Source: an uncultured Collinsella sp. (lineage in GTDB: Bacteria > Actinomycetota > Coriobacteriia > Coriobacteriales > Coriobacteriaceae). From it: a DNA stretch of 64,000 nt. A model generated the notes under the pieces. It was not told the origin of the DNA. It worked only from the letters and a program-made list of their open reading frames with translations, and searched no databases. A program made the position numbers and the translations under genes. Positions 27,431 through 36,748 of this stretch are shown in pieces. Every line of letters begins with the position of its first letter. The first letter of the stretch is position 1. The stretch spans positions 1-64,000 of the forward strand of contig UQMV01000005.1 in NCBI GenBank assembly GCA_900542315.1, read 5' to 3'.

Positions 27431-28147
27431 ATGCCGGGCTTGGGAACAATCATCAACGTTGTGCTTTTAGTTGCGGGCGGTCTTTTAGGATTAGCGGGCG
27501 GCCGCTTCATTACACCGCGCATCCAAGACACGCTCATGAAAGCATCGGGGCTGTGCGTCCTGTTTATCGGCCTGGGCGGCACCATGCAAAAGATGCTCAT
27601 CATCGATGGAAAGGCGCTAGCGACCACCGGTACCACCATGCTCATCGTCTCATTTGCGCTCGGTTCGCTCATCGGCGAGGCCGTCAACTTGGAAGCTGCC
27701 ATCGAGAACCTTGGCGAATGGCTCAAGCGCAAAACCGGCAGCGAGGGCGATAACGAGTTCACCAACGCTTTTGTCTCGACATCGCTGACCGTCTGCATCG
27801 GTGCCATGGCTATCGTGGGATCAATCCAAGACGGTCTGCTCGGCGACTGGTCCACGCTCGCCCTCAAGGGCGCGCTGGACTGCATCATCGTTTGCACCAT
27901 GACGGCCTCGCTCGGACGCGGCTGCATCTTCTCGGCCCTGCCCGTCGCCGTGTTCCAGGGAACGATTACGCTGTTTGCCGGCGCGCTCTCCCCCATCATG
28001 ACCACCGCCGCCCTCGACAGCCTATCGCTCGTGGGCTCTATGCTCATCTTCTGCGTCGGCGTCAATCTCATCCGTCCCCAGACCTTCCGCACGGCCAATA
28101 TGCTCCCCTCCGTTGTCATAGCCGTCATCTACGCCCTCCTGTTCTAA
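27431..28147 (+). CDS. DUF554-family membrane protein
   Basis: This is a 238-residue polytopic membrane protein of the DUF554 (YdfK/YqgA-like) family, with about seven hydrophobic helices. Typical segments are GTIINVVLLVAGGLLGL at the N-terminus, VCIGAMAIVGSIQDGLLGD in the middle and CVGVNLI near the C-terminus. ATG at 27431 follows AGGAGG, which rules out the longer frame starting at 27362. The family has no established biochemical role; a transporter is commonly assumed. It appears monocistronic, although the downstream TerB operon follows within 90 bases. Confidence 0.9.
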   Translation: MPGLGTIINVVLLVAGGLLGLAGGRFITPRIQDTLMKASGLCVLFIGLGGTMQKMLIIDGKALATTGTTMLIVSFALGSLIGEAVNLEAAIENLGEWLKRKTGSEGDNEFTNAFVSTSLTVCIGAMAIVGSIQDGLLGDWSTLALKGALDCIIVCTMTASLGRGCIFSALPVAVFQGTITLFAGALSPIMTTAALDSLSLVGSMLIFCVGVNLIRPQTFRTANMLPSVVIAVIYALLF

Positions 28148-28168
28148 ATCTATCTACATAGCGGTATC

Positions 28169-28198
28169 TCGAACACCTGTTTGATGCTGTGCTATGAT
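28169..28198 (+). promoter_or_regulatory. Possible promoter of the TerB-ATPase-helicase operon
   Basis: TCGAAC and TATGAT are separated by 18 bases, 38 bases before the GTG start at 28236. The -10 is good and the -35 weak. It is the only plausible promoter that I see in the 88-bp gap after the DUF554 gene. Confidence 0.4.
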
Positions 28199-28235
28199 AT
28201 GAGGTCACCGAAGCTGCGTTAGGAGAGGAGAAGCG

Positions 28236-29996
28236 GTGGCCGACCAGGACATCAAGATGCTCATCGAGCGCATTATGGCCGAGGCCCGGACCCATCAGTC
28301 CGCCCGTTTCTCACATGAAGTCTACGCAGACGAGCCGATTCTCAAAACCGGTCGTCAGATGCAGAACTTCCTTCCCGACCAGTACCGCAAGATGCGCGAG
28401 ATATCGCGCTGGCAGGATGACCCCAAAGGCGGTGCGGGACGCTGGCTTTCGGAAGCCGAACTTTTCTACCGCCAAGGCCAGCTGATGGCTGACTTTGAGG
28501 ACGATTGCCCCTATAACGGTACGTTCAAGTCGTACTTCCCAACCTACAACGCCATGAGCGATCGCCAGCTGCGCGGGTACTTTACCTGGCGCGCACGGGT
28601 ACGCCGCGGAACCGTCGAGGAAACGTCTACGTCCTTTGCCTTTCTGTATCTCTATGAGCTGATTTGCGGCATTGGCGTAGATAATCCGCTCGATGGTTTT
28701 AACAAGATCAAGGCTTTTTGGGATGTCTATTGCGCCTTCGAGCCCGGCATCGACCGGTTTGCGCGCGTGTGGCTGCAGGATTACGCCGTGTTCCACGGGC
28801 TCGACCCCAAGTTGCTTCGTGACTCTAAAACCGTCATGTTCGATAACGCCCTTATCGAGCTGCGGCGCGCGGCACGAGACCTTGTACCGGCACCGGCACC
28901 GTCCGGCCAGACCCCTAAGCGTCGCAAAACCTCCGAGCCCACGCTCCCCTTTCCGCCCGATGAGGTGCGCGAGGAGCGACTCATGGCCGCCATCAACGCC
29001 CTCTCCACGTACAACCTAAGTAACTCGCGGCTCGACCGCAGCCACCACCGCGATCTGCGCCACGTGGCATGCGCCGTGTATGTCCGCATGGCGCGCTACT
29101 ATGACACGCACCGAAAGACCGGCATCGTGGCGAGTTTATTTGGGGAGGAGACGGCCATGCCCTACACCATGTTTGCCTCTGCCGTATTCTTTGCGCCCGA
29201 GCGCCACGAGGACTGCGAATATCGCCTGGATCCTATCCATATCTACCGTTGCCAAAACGGCTTTTGGGAATGCATGCGTATCCACGGTAGTAGGCAAAAG
29301 AGCAGCAAGCTCGGTGAAATGATGCGCGCCTGCGACCAACGCCTGCGCCTGGCGCTGGACCCCGCCCATCCCCTTAAGGAAGAAAAGGTCCCCAAATATC
29401 TGGCCAAGATTATCGATGACGAGATTGTGGCATGGCTTTCGTGGGACGCCGCACACCAGCCCGTCAAGATCGATATCGATCTGAGTCAGCTGGGGCACAT
29501 TCGGAGCGCCGCTGCGCAAACGCGCGAAGCGCTTTTGATCGATGAAGAGCGCGAGGACGGCGCACCTGTGGAAGCCGAGGCAGCGGACTCAGGGCAACCG
29601 GAAGCCGAGCCCGTAGCCGACGCGACGGTCGAGGCGGTCGCGGCACCCATTCGGCAGGACGAGACCGACGAGCCAACCATATCCACCGAACAGTTTGGTG
29701 TCGTGGCACCGCTTCTCGCGCCGACGCCCGCGTTCGCAGCTGTTGCGCCCGCTGACGCCACGAGCGAACTCGCACCCGCCGCAGACGCCTATCTCCGCGC
29801 GCTGCTCGAGCACAACGCAGTACAGGCGGAATCGGCGGTAGTGCAATCGGGGCAGAGCGAGGACATGCTCGTCGATACCATCAACGAAGCGCTCTTTGAC
29901 CTGGTGGGCGACACCGTTATCGAATTCGGCGCGGCAGGACCGCAAATTATCGAGGATTACGAAGCAGACGTGAGAGGATACCTAGACCATGAGTGA
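28236..29996 (+). CDS. TerB_N / TerB_C domain protein
   Basis: This 586-residue protein is the first of a three-gene module. Residues about 40-215 match the TerB_N region (FLPDQYRKMREISRW, then AELFYRQGQLMADFEDDCPYNG). A basic linker (PKRRK) and a helical central part follow. An Ala/Glu-rich low-complexity stretch lies at about 430-530. The last 50 residues (DTINEALFDLVGDTVIEFG, then IEDYEADVRGYL) look like TerB_C. A GTG start follows AGGAGAGGAG. The reading frame overlaps the ATPase start by eight bases, indicating coupled synthesis. TerB_N/TerB_C proteins of this type occur with helicases and BrxC/D-like ATPases, and a role in DNA processing or defence is inferred, not shown. Confidence 0.85.
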   Translation: MADQDIKMLIERIMAEARTHQSARFSHEVYADEPILKTGRQMQNFLPDQYRKMREISRWQDDPKGGAGRWLSEAELFYRQGQLMADFEDDCPYNGTFKSYFPTYNAMSDRQLRGYFTWRARVRRGTVEETSTSFAFLYLYELICGIGVDNPLDGFNKIKAFWDVYCAFEPGIDRFARVWLQDYAVFHGLDPKLLRDSKTVMFDNALIELRRAARDLVPAPAPSGQTPKRRKTSEPTLPFPPDEVREERLMAAINALSTYNLSNSRLDRSHHRDLRHVACAVYVRMARYYDTHRKTGIVASLFGEETAMPYTMFASAVFFAPERHEDCEYRLDPIHIYRCQNGFWECMRIHGSRQKSSKLGEMMRACDQRLRLALDPAHPLKEEKVPKYLAKIIDDEIVAWLSWDAAHQPVKIDIDLSQLGHIRSAAAQTREALLIDEEREDGAPVEAEAADSGQPEAEPVADATVEAVAAPIRQDETDEPTISTEQFGVVAPLLAPTPAFAAVAPADATSELAPAADAYLRALLEHNAVQAESAVVQSGQSEDMLVDTINEALFDLVGDTVIEFGAAGPQIIEDYEADVRGYLDHE

Positions 29997-31293
29997 TACC
30001 GCATCCGCAGCGCCCCGCGTACCCAAACGCGTCGCCGCCGTTATCCTAAACTCGCTCAAGGGCGGCGTGGTCCCGCGCATCGGCCTTCCCTACATCACCG
30101 TAGGGCGCGAGGTCGAGATCCGCGCCCTGCTCACCGATCTGAGTCTCATCGCCGACGGTGGCGCGAGCTTCCGCTTTCTGGTCGGTCGTTACGGCGCCGG
30201 CAAGAGCTTTTTGCTCCAGACCATCCGCACGCACGCCATGGGCGAGGGATTCGTCGTCGCTGATGCCGACCTGTCGCCCGAGCGCCGCCTGCAAGGCGGT
30301 CAGGGGCAGGGCCTTGCCACCTACCGCGAGCTCATCCGCAACATATCGACCAAGACGCGCCCCGAGGGCGGTGCGCTCAACCTTATTCTGGATCGCTGGG
30401 TCGCCTCGTGTGCCGACGTCGACGAGTCAGTCGTCAATACCCAACTGGCCCCGCTCGAGGAGATGGTCCACGGCTTTGACTTCACCCGCATGCTCCGCCG
30501 CTATCGCACGGCCGTATCCGAGGGCGACGAAGAGGCCATGAGCCGCGTGACCAAATGGATCCGCGGCGAATACCGCACCAAGAGCGAGGCTCGCGCCGAA
30601 CTGGGCTCCTCGACCATCATCAGCGATGACGACTGGTACGACTACGTCAAACTCATCGCACGCTTTTTGGTCTGCAGCGGCTACAAGGGCATGCTGGTGC
30701 TCATCGACGAACTCGTAAACCTGTACAAGATTCCCAACGCCATCACGCGCCAGTACAACTACGAGAAGATCCTGACTATGTACAACGACACGCTCCAGGG
30801 CAAGGCGCAGTACTTGGGCATGATCATGGGCGGCACGCCGAACTCCATCGAGGACCGCCGTCGCGGCGTATTCTCCTACGAGGCTCTGCGCAGCCGACTC
30901 GCTCAGGGCCGCTTTGCGCGCGAGGACCTTAAGGACATGCTCGCACCCATCATCCGCCTGCAGCCACTCACCTATGAGGAGCTGCTGGTGCTGATCGAAA
31001 AACTCATGCAAATTCACGCCGGCTACTTTGGCTGGACGCCCACGCTTACCGAGAACGACTTGGTGGACTTCCTCAAGATCGAGTTCGGTCGTGTGGGAGC
31101 CGATACGCATCTGACGCCGCGTGAAGTTATTCGTGACTTTATCGAGCTGCTCGACATCCTATGCCAGAACCCCGACGCCAACGTAGCCGAGCTGCTGCAA
31201 AGCGTCGGCGGTGACGCGCTGGCGCCAGCAACCGCAACAGGCGACACCGATACCGCAGGCGGCGACCGCAACTTCGCCGAATTCACCATCTAA
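29989..31293 (+). CDS. BrxC/BrxD-like (DUF2791) P-loop ATPase
   Basis: This is a 434-residue AAA-like ATPase. Walker A GRYGAGKS is at about residues 66-73, and Walker B is in GMLVLIDELVNLYKI near residue 235-250. The overall text (AVILNSLKGGVVPRIGLPYITVGR at the start, GRFAREDLKDMLAPIIRLQPLTYEEL later) fits the DUF2791 family that includes BREX BrxD. It starts within the 3' end of the TerB gene. The stop codon sits on the left arm of a hairpin that separates it from the helicase. Its likely task is ATP-dependent remodelling or loading on DNA for the helicase partner. Other BREX genes (pglX, pglZ, brxL) are absent. Confidence 0.87.
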   Translation: MSDTASAAPRVPKRVAAVILNSLKGGVVPRIGLPYITVGREVEIRALLTDLSLIADGGASFRFLVGRYGAGKSFLLQTIRTHAMGEGFVVADADLSPERRLQGGQGQGLATYRELIRNISTKTRPEGGALNLILDRWVASCADVDESVVNTQLAPLEEMVHGFDFTRMLRRYRTAVSEGDEEAMSRVTKWIRGEYRTKSEARAELGSSTIISDDDWYDYVKLIARFLVCSGYKGMLVLIDELVNLYKIPNAITRQYNYEKILTMYNDTLQGKAQYLGMIMGGTPNSIEDRRRGVFSYEALRSRLAQGRFAREDLKDMLAPIIRLQPLTYEELLVLIEKLMQIHAGYFGWTPTLTENDLVDFLKIEFGRVGADTHLTPREVIRDFIELLDILCQNPDANVAELLQSVGGDALAPATATGDTDTAGGDRNFAEFTI

Positions 31294-31330
31294 CCTGCCA
31301 AAAAGGGACAGGTTTATTTTGGCAGGTTTT
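31292..31330. repeat. Palindrome with CCTGTCCC-type loop, between ATPase and helicase genes
   Basis: AACCTGCCAAAA and TTTTGGCAGGTT form 12-bp perfect arms around AGGGACAGGTTTA, followed by TT. Read on the minus strand the loop contains CCTGTCCC, as in the palindromes at 45386 and 46216. It could act as an intrinsic terminator or attenuator inside the operon. It covers the stop codon of the ATPase gene. Confidence 0.75.
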
Positions 31331-31409
31331 ATCTGGGCAAACGTCGAGGCATTAATGCAGCAAGCCACTGCCCACCGCGTTGAGAGATTCGTTTTTGAAA
31401 GGAGGCCCC

Positions 31410-33854
31410 GTGAACGCCTTTGACCGCTACGCCCCGTTTATCCAAGACTTCATCTACTCCCACGATTGGGAGAGCTTGCGCTCCATTCAGGTTGCGGCGG
31501 CAGATGCCATCTTTAACTCGCAGGACAATGTGCTCCTGACGGCATCCACGGCTTCCGGCAAAACCGAGGCAGCCTTCTTTCCCATCCTGACCGAGTTTTG
31601 GGAGAACCCGCCCGCGAGCGTTGGCACCCTCTACATCGGCCCCCTCAAGGCGCTCATCAACGACCAATTCGTCCGCCTCAACGACCTATGCGAAGAAGCC
31701 GATATCCCCGTCTGGCACTGGCATGGCGATGTCTCGCAGTCACACAAGGCCAAACTCATCAAAAAGCCGAGCGGCATCCTTCAGATTACGCCCGAATCGC
31801 TCGAGGCGCTCCTGATCCATAAGCACATGGCGATCCCGCGCATGTTTTGCGACCTGCGCTACGTCGTCATCGACGAGGTTCATTCGCTCATGCGCGGCGA
31901 CCGCGGCGGGCAGACGCTCTGTCTTATCGAGCGCCTCTCGCGCATGGCAGGCGTGCAGCCCCGCCGCATTGGCCTTTCGGCCACCATCGGCGACCCCGAG
32001 CGCACGGGTGCCTTTCTCTCGCAGGGAACGGGACGCGACTGCGTTATCCCCCGTTTTGAGGAACCGCGTCGCGTGTGGCGCATCTCCATGGAGCACTTCT
32101 ACAACTCGGGTCCCCAGGCACAGCAACGGGGATTCGTAGGCACGGGTCCACAAGAAGCCGAGGTGCTTACTTGCGAGCGTATTGAGACGGCAGCGCCCGC
32201 GGCGCTGCCCGCATCCGGACAAGACATGTGCCACAGCGGACAGCTTGCACAGGAAGAACGCCGTCAACGTCGCGAGCAGGCGCGGGGCAAGGCCGCTCCC
32301 AAAGACCGTCGCACTTCCTCGGCTCCCGAGGGCGAAGTCGACATCCCACGAGCGGCCGAGCAGGCGCTTCTCAACCCCACCGACACGGCGCCCGACAACG
32401 CCGACCCCGGTATGGGCTATATCTTTGAGCATACGCGCGGCCGCAAGTGCCTGGTCTTTGCCAACTCGCGCGAGGAGGCAGAGGCCGTGTGCTCCATGCT
32501 GCGCAGCTACTGCGAAAGTCGACACGAGCCCGACCGCTTTCTCATCCACCACGGCAACCTTTCGGCATCGCTGCGCGAGACGGCCGAGGAGCTCATGCGC
32601 GACGAGGAGCAGGCGCAGACAACCGTCACCACCTCTACGCTGGAGCTCGGTATCGATATCGGCCGCCTGGAGCGCGCCTTCCAGATTGACGCGCCGTTTA
32701 CCGTCAGCTCCTTTTTGCAGCGCATGGGGCGCACAGGCCGTCGCGACCTTCCGCCCGAGATGTGGTTTGTCATGCGCGAGGAAGAACCCGAGCCGCGCAC
32801 GATGATGCCCGAGACCATTCCTTGGAAGCTCCTGCAGGGCATCGCGCTCGTACAACTCTATCGCGAGGAAAAGTGGGTCGAGCCGCCCGAGCTCGATCGA
32901 CTCCCCTACAGTCTGCTCTATCACCAGACCATGTCGACCCTCGCCAGCACCGGAGAGCTCACGCCGGCCGAACTTGCCCAGCGCGTGCTCACACTGAGCT
33001 ATTTCCATCGCATCTCGGCCGATGACTATCGCGTGCTGCTGCGTCACCTCATTAAGATCGACCATATCCAGGTCACCGAAGGCGGCAGGCTCATCGTGGG
33101 TCTCGCGGGCGAGCGCATCATCAACAACTTTAAGTTCTACGCCGTGTTCCAGGAAAACGAGGAGTTCACTGTTCGCAGCGAATCGGCCGAGCTGGGCACG
33201 ATCGTCAACCCGCCCCCGCCCGGTGAGCGCATCGCCATCGCCGGCCATTGCTGGATTGTCGAGGAAGTGGACTGGAAGCGTCATACCGTCTTTGCCACGC
33301 AGGTCAAGGGCCGTGTGCCGGCCTACTTTGGCGACTGCCCCGGTGACATCAATACACACGTACTCGAACGCATGCGCAAGGCGCTCAATGAACATGCCGT
33401 GTATCCGTACCTTATGGGCAACGCACGGGCACGTCTGGCGCAGGCTCGCCATACGGCCGAGATTTCGGGCGCGGGGACCAAGCCACTCATCAACCTGGGT
33501 GGCGACACCTGGGTGCTCTTCCCCTGGCTGGGCAGCTACGCCTTTTTGGCACTCGAGCGCATGCTCAAGATTAAGTGTGCCGCGGAGCTGGGCCTTCGCG
33601 GACTCGACCCGTCACGTCCGTACTTTATGCAGTTCAAGATGAAGGCCGACGAGGAGACGTTCTTTGAGGTGCTCGCCGCCGAGGCCGAAAAGGACTTCGA
33701 CCCCATCGAGCTCGTCTATCCCGGCGAGGTGCCTTATTTTGATCGCTACGACGAGTACGTTCCCGAGGAGCTTGTGCGCAAAGGCTTCGCCGAAGGCGTG
33801 CTCGACATCGAAGGCATGAAGCAGCGCGTCCTTAGCTGGCGAGACCACGCATAA
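31410..33854 (+). CDS. Lhr/YprA-like DEAD/DEAH superfamily 2 helicase
   Basis: This 814-residue SF2 helicase is the third gene of the TerB module. Motif I is ASTASGKT (about residues 45-52), motif II is IDEVH, and motif III is SAT in GLSATIGDP. An insert rich in basic and Gln residues lies between the RecA domains. Motif VI, QRMGRTGRR, is intact. The C-terminal 350 residues contain the winged-helix and beta-rich extension of Lhr-core/YprA helicases rather than a nuclease. A GTG start at 31410 is set by AAAGGAGG upstream. The enzyme should translocate on DNA; its DNA target and trigger are unknown. Confidence 0.9.
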   Translation: MNAFDRYAPFIQDFIYSHDWESLRSIQVAAADAIFNSQDNVLLTASTASGKTEAAFFPILTEFWENPPASVGTLYIGPLKALINDQFVRLNDLCEEADIPVWHWHGDVSQSHKAKLIKKPSGILQITPESLEALLIHKHMAIPRMFCDLRYVVIDEVHSLMRGDRGGQTLCLIERLSRMAGVQPRRIGLSATIGDPERTGAFLSQGTGRDCVIPRFEEPRRVWRISMEHFYNSGPQAQQRGFVGTGPQEAEVLTCERIETAAPAALPASGQDMCHSGQLAQEERRQRREQARGKAAPKDRRTSSAPEGEVDIPRAAEQALLNPTDTAPDNADPGMGYIFEHTRGRKCLVFANSREEAEAVCSMLRSYCESRHEPDRFLIHHGNLSASLRETAEELMRDEEQAQTTVTTSTLELGIDIGRLERAFQIDAPFTVSSFLQRMGRTGRRDLPPEMWFVMREEEPEPRTMMPETIPWKLLQGIALVQLYREEKWVEPPELDRLPYSLLYHQTMSTLASTGELTPAELAQRVLTLSYFHRISADDYRVLLRHLIKIDHIQVTEGGRLIVGLAGERIINNFKFYAVFQENEEFTVRSESAELGTIVNPPPPGERIAIAGHCWIVEEVDWKRHTVFATQVKGRVPAYFGDCPGDINTHVLERMRKALNEHAVYPYLMGNARARLAQARHTAEISGAGTKPLINLGGDTWVLFPWLGSYAFLALERMLKIKCAAELGLRGLDPSRPYFMQFKMKADEETFFEVLAAEAEKDFDPIELVYPGEVPYFDRYDEYVPEELVRKGFAEGVLDIEGMKQRVLSWRDHA

Positions 33855-33871
33855 GGCCGGCCCCGAATGGG

Positions 33872-34747
33872 CTAGTCGTAAAGAACGGTGCCGAGGAAGT
33901 CGGTGTCGTAGGGCACGGCGCCCGCGAAGGCATAGTCGCCGTCACCGGCGATGAGCAGGTAGTTTTCCTCGCCGCCAAACTCCGTGTCGCCGCAGGGGAC
34001 AACCCACGCATGGGCAAACACCTCAAGTGCCGTGGCAACGCAATCGCGCAGGAACGTCACATCGCTCCCCTCGCTCGCGCTCACGATATTGGCTACATAG
34101 ACGCCACCCGCATGCAGGCTACCCCGCACCAAGCGCAGAGCCTCGACGGTCGCCAGCTCGCGCACAGGCTCGGCGCCGCCAAAGCAATCGCTCACGATAA
34201 CGTCGTAGCGGCGATGCCCCACGCTCGTCACGCCCAGATACGAGCGCGCCTCTGCGGTGATCACACACAAGCGGTCACCCACCATGCGCTCAAGCTCGTC
34301 CAGATAGAACCAACGACGGGCCAGACGCGTAATCTCGGCATCGTACTCAACGACATCCATACGCAGGCCCTCGTGCGACATCAGCGCAAACTTGGGGTAA
34401 GCAAACCCGCCACCGCCCAGCATGAGCATGCGGTCGATGCCATGCCCGCAAGCTGCGCGCATCGCATCCTGGGCCTCAAACACATCGTCAAACGCACGAT
34501 AGTACGCAAAGACCGGCTCTGCCCAGCGATCGCCAACATAGCTCGCACTTTGGTAAACGCCACCCTGCACAAGCACGCGAACCTCATCGCCGTTCGCATC
34601 GCGCACGCGCCTTACGCGTGCTAGCCCATTACGAGTCCGCGCGACCTGCAAGCAGGCAGCGCGAACAGCGACAGCGGCCGCACCAAGCGCAGCAGCTCCC
34701 AAGGCAACACCGGCAACAACCCCGGCAGAAACACTCGGCTTGTTCAT
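33872..34747 (-). CDS. Spermidine-synthase-like methyltransferase-fold protein
   Basis: This 291-residue protein has an N-terminal hydrophobic Ala/Gly/Val segment (about residues 7-33) that may anchor it in the membrane. A Rossmann methyltransferase-like fold follows. Motif I is MLMLGGGGFAYPKF, the acidic residue is in MDVVEYDAEI, and DVIVSDCFGG follows, as in SpeE-related proteins. Whether it transfers an aminopropyl or methyl group cannot be determined; no decarboxylase partner is present. It is transcribed toward the helicase gene, ends 18 bases from it, and starts one base beyond the elp3 stop. Confidence 0.8.
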   Translation of the reverse strand: MNKPSVSAGVVAGVALGAAALGAAAVAVRAACLQVARTRNGLARVRRVRDANGDEVRVLVQGGVYQSASYVGDRWAEPVFAYYRAFDDVFEAQDAMRAACGHGIDRMLMLGGGGFAYPKFALMSHEGLRMDVVEYDAEITRLARRWFYLDELERMVGDRLCVITAEARSYLGVTSVGHRRYDVIVSDCFGGAEPVRELATVEALRLVRGSLHAGGVYVANIVSASEGSDVTFLRDCVATALEVFAHAWVVPCGDTEFGGEENYLLIAGDGDYAFAGAVPYDTDFLGTVLYD

Positions 34748-36652
34748 CTAGAGCTCCTTTTGCAGATAGAGGCCATGATCGTAAAAACCCAGGTGACGAT
34801 AGTACTCACGCGTGCCGATCGCGCTAATCACGTTAATGTGCGTATAGCCCGCATCCCGAGCGATAGCGCACGCGCGCTCCACCAGCGAACGGCCCAGCCC
34901 ATGATGCTGCGCCGCCTGGCCCTGATCGCCCACACGCGCCGCCATGCCATACACGTGTACCTCGCGAATCATCGCCTCGTCCGGCGTCGTCGGCAACTCG
35001 CCCGCGTGGGCGGCAACAAATGCGCGGTCGGGCAGAGACAAGCGCAAAAAGCCGGCGATCTTGCCCTGTGGTGTCACCCACTGCAAAAAGCGCTCGCCCG
35101 TCACCGGGGTCTCGTAGGCGACCTCGTCAAGAGACAACTCATCCAGGTCGGCACCCGCCGTGCTGATCTCGCGATAGCGAATCTCACGCACCGTCGCACC
35201 GTCGCCGCGAGCGGCCAAGCGATTCTCGACCAGCTGGCGCAGGTTGGGTTTCTTATTGCCCACCATGATGTCATCGGAGCTAAAGTCGCGAATCATGCGG
35301 CTGATGCGGCAGAACGCCGGCGTCACCACGATGTCGTCGGCCAGCACGTCGAGCAGCTCGTCCTCGGTATAGGGACGCCACTCGCCGCGCTCATAACAGC
35401 CCACCAGGCGCGAACCCTCAATAAGCGCGCACGGGTAGACCTTGACCTCGTCGGGCATAAAGGCCCCCTCGGTCATAAAACGCTCGTAGTCGCGCTTGTC
35501 TTCCTCAGGCGTGGCGCCCAGCAAGTTGAGCATAAAATGCGCGTGGATCTTAAAGCCAAACAGACGCGCGAGCGAAAACGCACGCTCAATCTGCGCCACC
35601 GTGATGCGCCGCTCGTTCATGTCGAGCAGATGCTGGTCAAGGCTCTGGATGCCCATCTGAATCTTGGTGCAACCCAGGCGGCGGATGAGCGTGAGCGCTT
35701 GCGGCGTCACGGCATCGGGGCGCGTCTCGATAACCAAACCCACCACGCGATGCTTCGCCGTCTCGTTGATGCGCTGCTGGCGTTCGAGCTCTTCCATGGT
35801 GGCCGTCTGCCACTCGGCGACCGCGCCCCAGGGTGTGCCAGAGCCGTACAGGCGACGCACCGCACGGTTGTAGCCGCCCACGGCAGCATCCACTTGCTCC
35901 TGCTCGTCGGCAACACCGGTAGCAAGCTCAACCTCGTCGGTCGCGATACCTGCGACTCGATAGCGCTCGCGACGCTCCGCCACCACGGGCGGCAGCGCAT
36001 CGGCGGGAGCATCGTCGAGCAGGCGCCCCGCCTCGGTACGGCTGATGCCCGGACGCGCCAGCATGGGGTTGGCTGCCACGCCCGCCACGGCATCGTCATT
36101 GAGCGCGCGGAAGAGCTCCGACATAAACCATGTCTGATACTCCTGCGGATAGTCACTCCACGTGCCACCGAGAACGATAAGCTCAATTTTGTCGGTCGCA
36201 TGTCCCATCTGTGAAAGCGCCGTCAGGCGAGCGCTCACCTGCAGATATGGATCGAAGCAGTTTTGCTCCGCACGGGCGCACGCTGGCTCGGCATGCAGGT
36301 AGCTTTTAGGCATGCGAAGGTCGTTAGGGCAAAACAGGCAATCGCCCGAGCACGGCCATGGCTTGGTGATGACAGTAATCGTCGCCACGCCCGAAGCTGT
36401 GCGGCGCGGCTTCATGCGTAGCACCTGCAGCAGCTGACGCTCCAGCTCGGCATCGACATTCCACCCAGCCCAACGCGCCGGTTCCTCGCGCTTCACCCGC
36501 TGGTAAAACGGCAGCAGGCGACGCTTGGCCAGGTCGCGCTTGTCGGCGCCCTCGCGGCGCGCCTCGGCATGTATCAGTTTGACGAGCGCCTTGTCGTCCA
36601 CGGTCTCACCGCGATGCAGGGCCTCGAGTATGTTCAAAATAATCTGTTCCAT
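34748..36652 (-). CDS. Elp3-family tRNA uridine-34 modification enzyme (radical SAM/GNAT)
   Basis: This 634-residue Elp3 homologue acts alone in bacteria to start 5-carboxymethyl modification of wobble uridine-34. The radical-SAM half has CSGDCLFC (Cys101, 105, 108) with long conserved text around LGGTWSDYPQEYQ. The zinc-type segment and C-terminal GNAT acetyltransferase domain (VHVYGMAARVG, HHGLGRSLVERA) are complete. The length is near that of other bacterial and archaeal Elp3 proteins. It is followed by the spermidine-synthase-like gene in the same direction with stop and start almost touching, so the two are probably cotranscribed. A hairpin upstream isolates it from the DUF4097 gene. Confidence 0.93.
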   Translation of the reverse strand: MEQIILNILEALHRGETVDDKALVKLIHAEARREGADKRDLAKRRLLPFYQRVKREEPARWAGWNVDAELERQLLQVLRMKPRRTASGVATITVITKPWPCSGDCLFCPNDLRMPKSYLHAEPACARAEQNCFDPYLQVSARLTALSQMGHATDKIELIVLGGTWSDYPQEYQTWFMSELFRALNDDAVAGVAANPMLARPGISRTEAGRLLDDAPADALPPVVAERRERYRVAGIATDEVELATGVADEQEQVDAAVGGYNRAVRRLYGSGTPWGAVAEWQTATMEELERQQRINETAKHRVVGLVIETRPDAVTPQALTLIRRLGCTKIQMGIQSLDQHLLDMNERRITVAQIERAFSLARLFGFKIHAHFMLNLLGATPEEDKRDYERFMTEGAFMPDEVKVYPCALIEGSRLVGCYERGEWRPYTEDELLDVLADDIVVTPAFCRISRMIRDFSSDDIMVGNKKPNLRQLVENRLAARGDGATVREIRYREISTAGADLDELSLDEVAYETPVTGERFLQWVTPQGKIAGFLRLSLPDRAFVAAHAGELPTTPDEAMIREVHVYGMAARVGDQGQAAQHHGLGRSLVERACAIARDAGYTHINVISAIGTREYYRHLGFYDHGLYLQKEL

Positions 36653-36670
36653 GCCCCCATTGTAAAGGCA

Positions 36671-36704
36671 AAGGCGCCGGAGCCGATCTCGGCTTCGGCG
36701 CCTT
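36671..36704 (-). terminator. Intrinsic terminator after DUF4097 gene
   Basis: AAGGCGCCG and CGGCGCCTT, extended by AGCC/GGCT across a mismatch, form a strong hairpin between the DUF4097 stop codon and the elp3 start. A TTTACA tail follows on the minus strand. Confidence 0.75.
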
Positions 36705-36748
36705 CATCAAACAGCGCGTCTATATCTTCGCCTAGGCTTTCGTCTGCC

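Noticed and set aside
28236..33854. Complete BREX system
   Set aside because: Only a BrxC/D-like ATPase is shared. No PglX/BrxX methylase, PglZ, BrxL or BrxA/B occurs in the window, so the module is reported separately.
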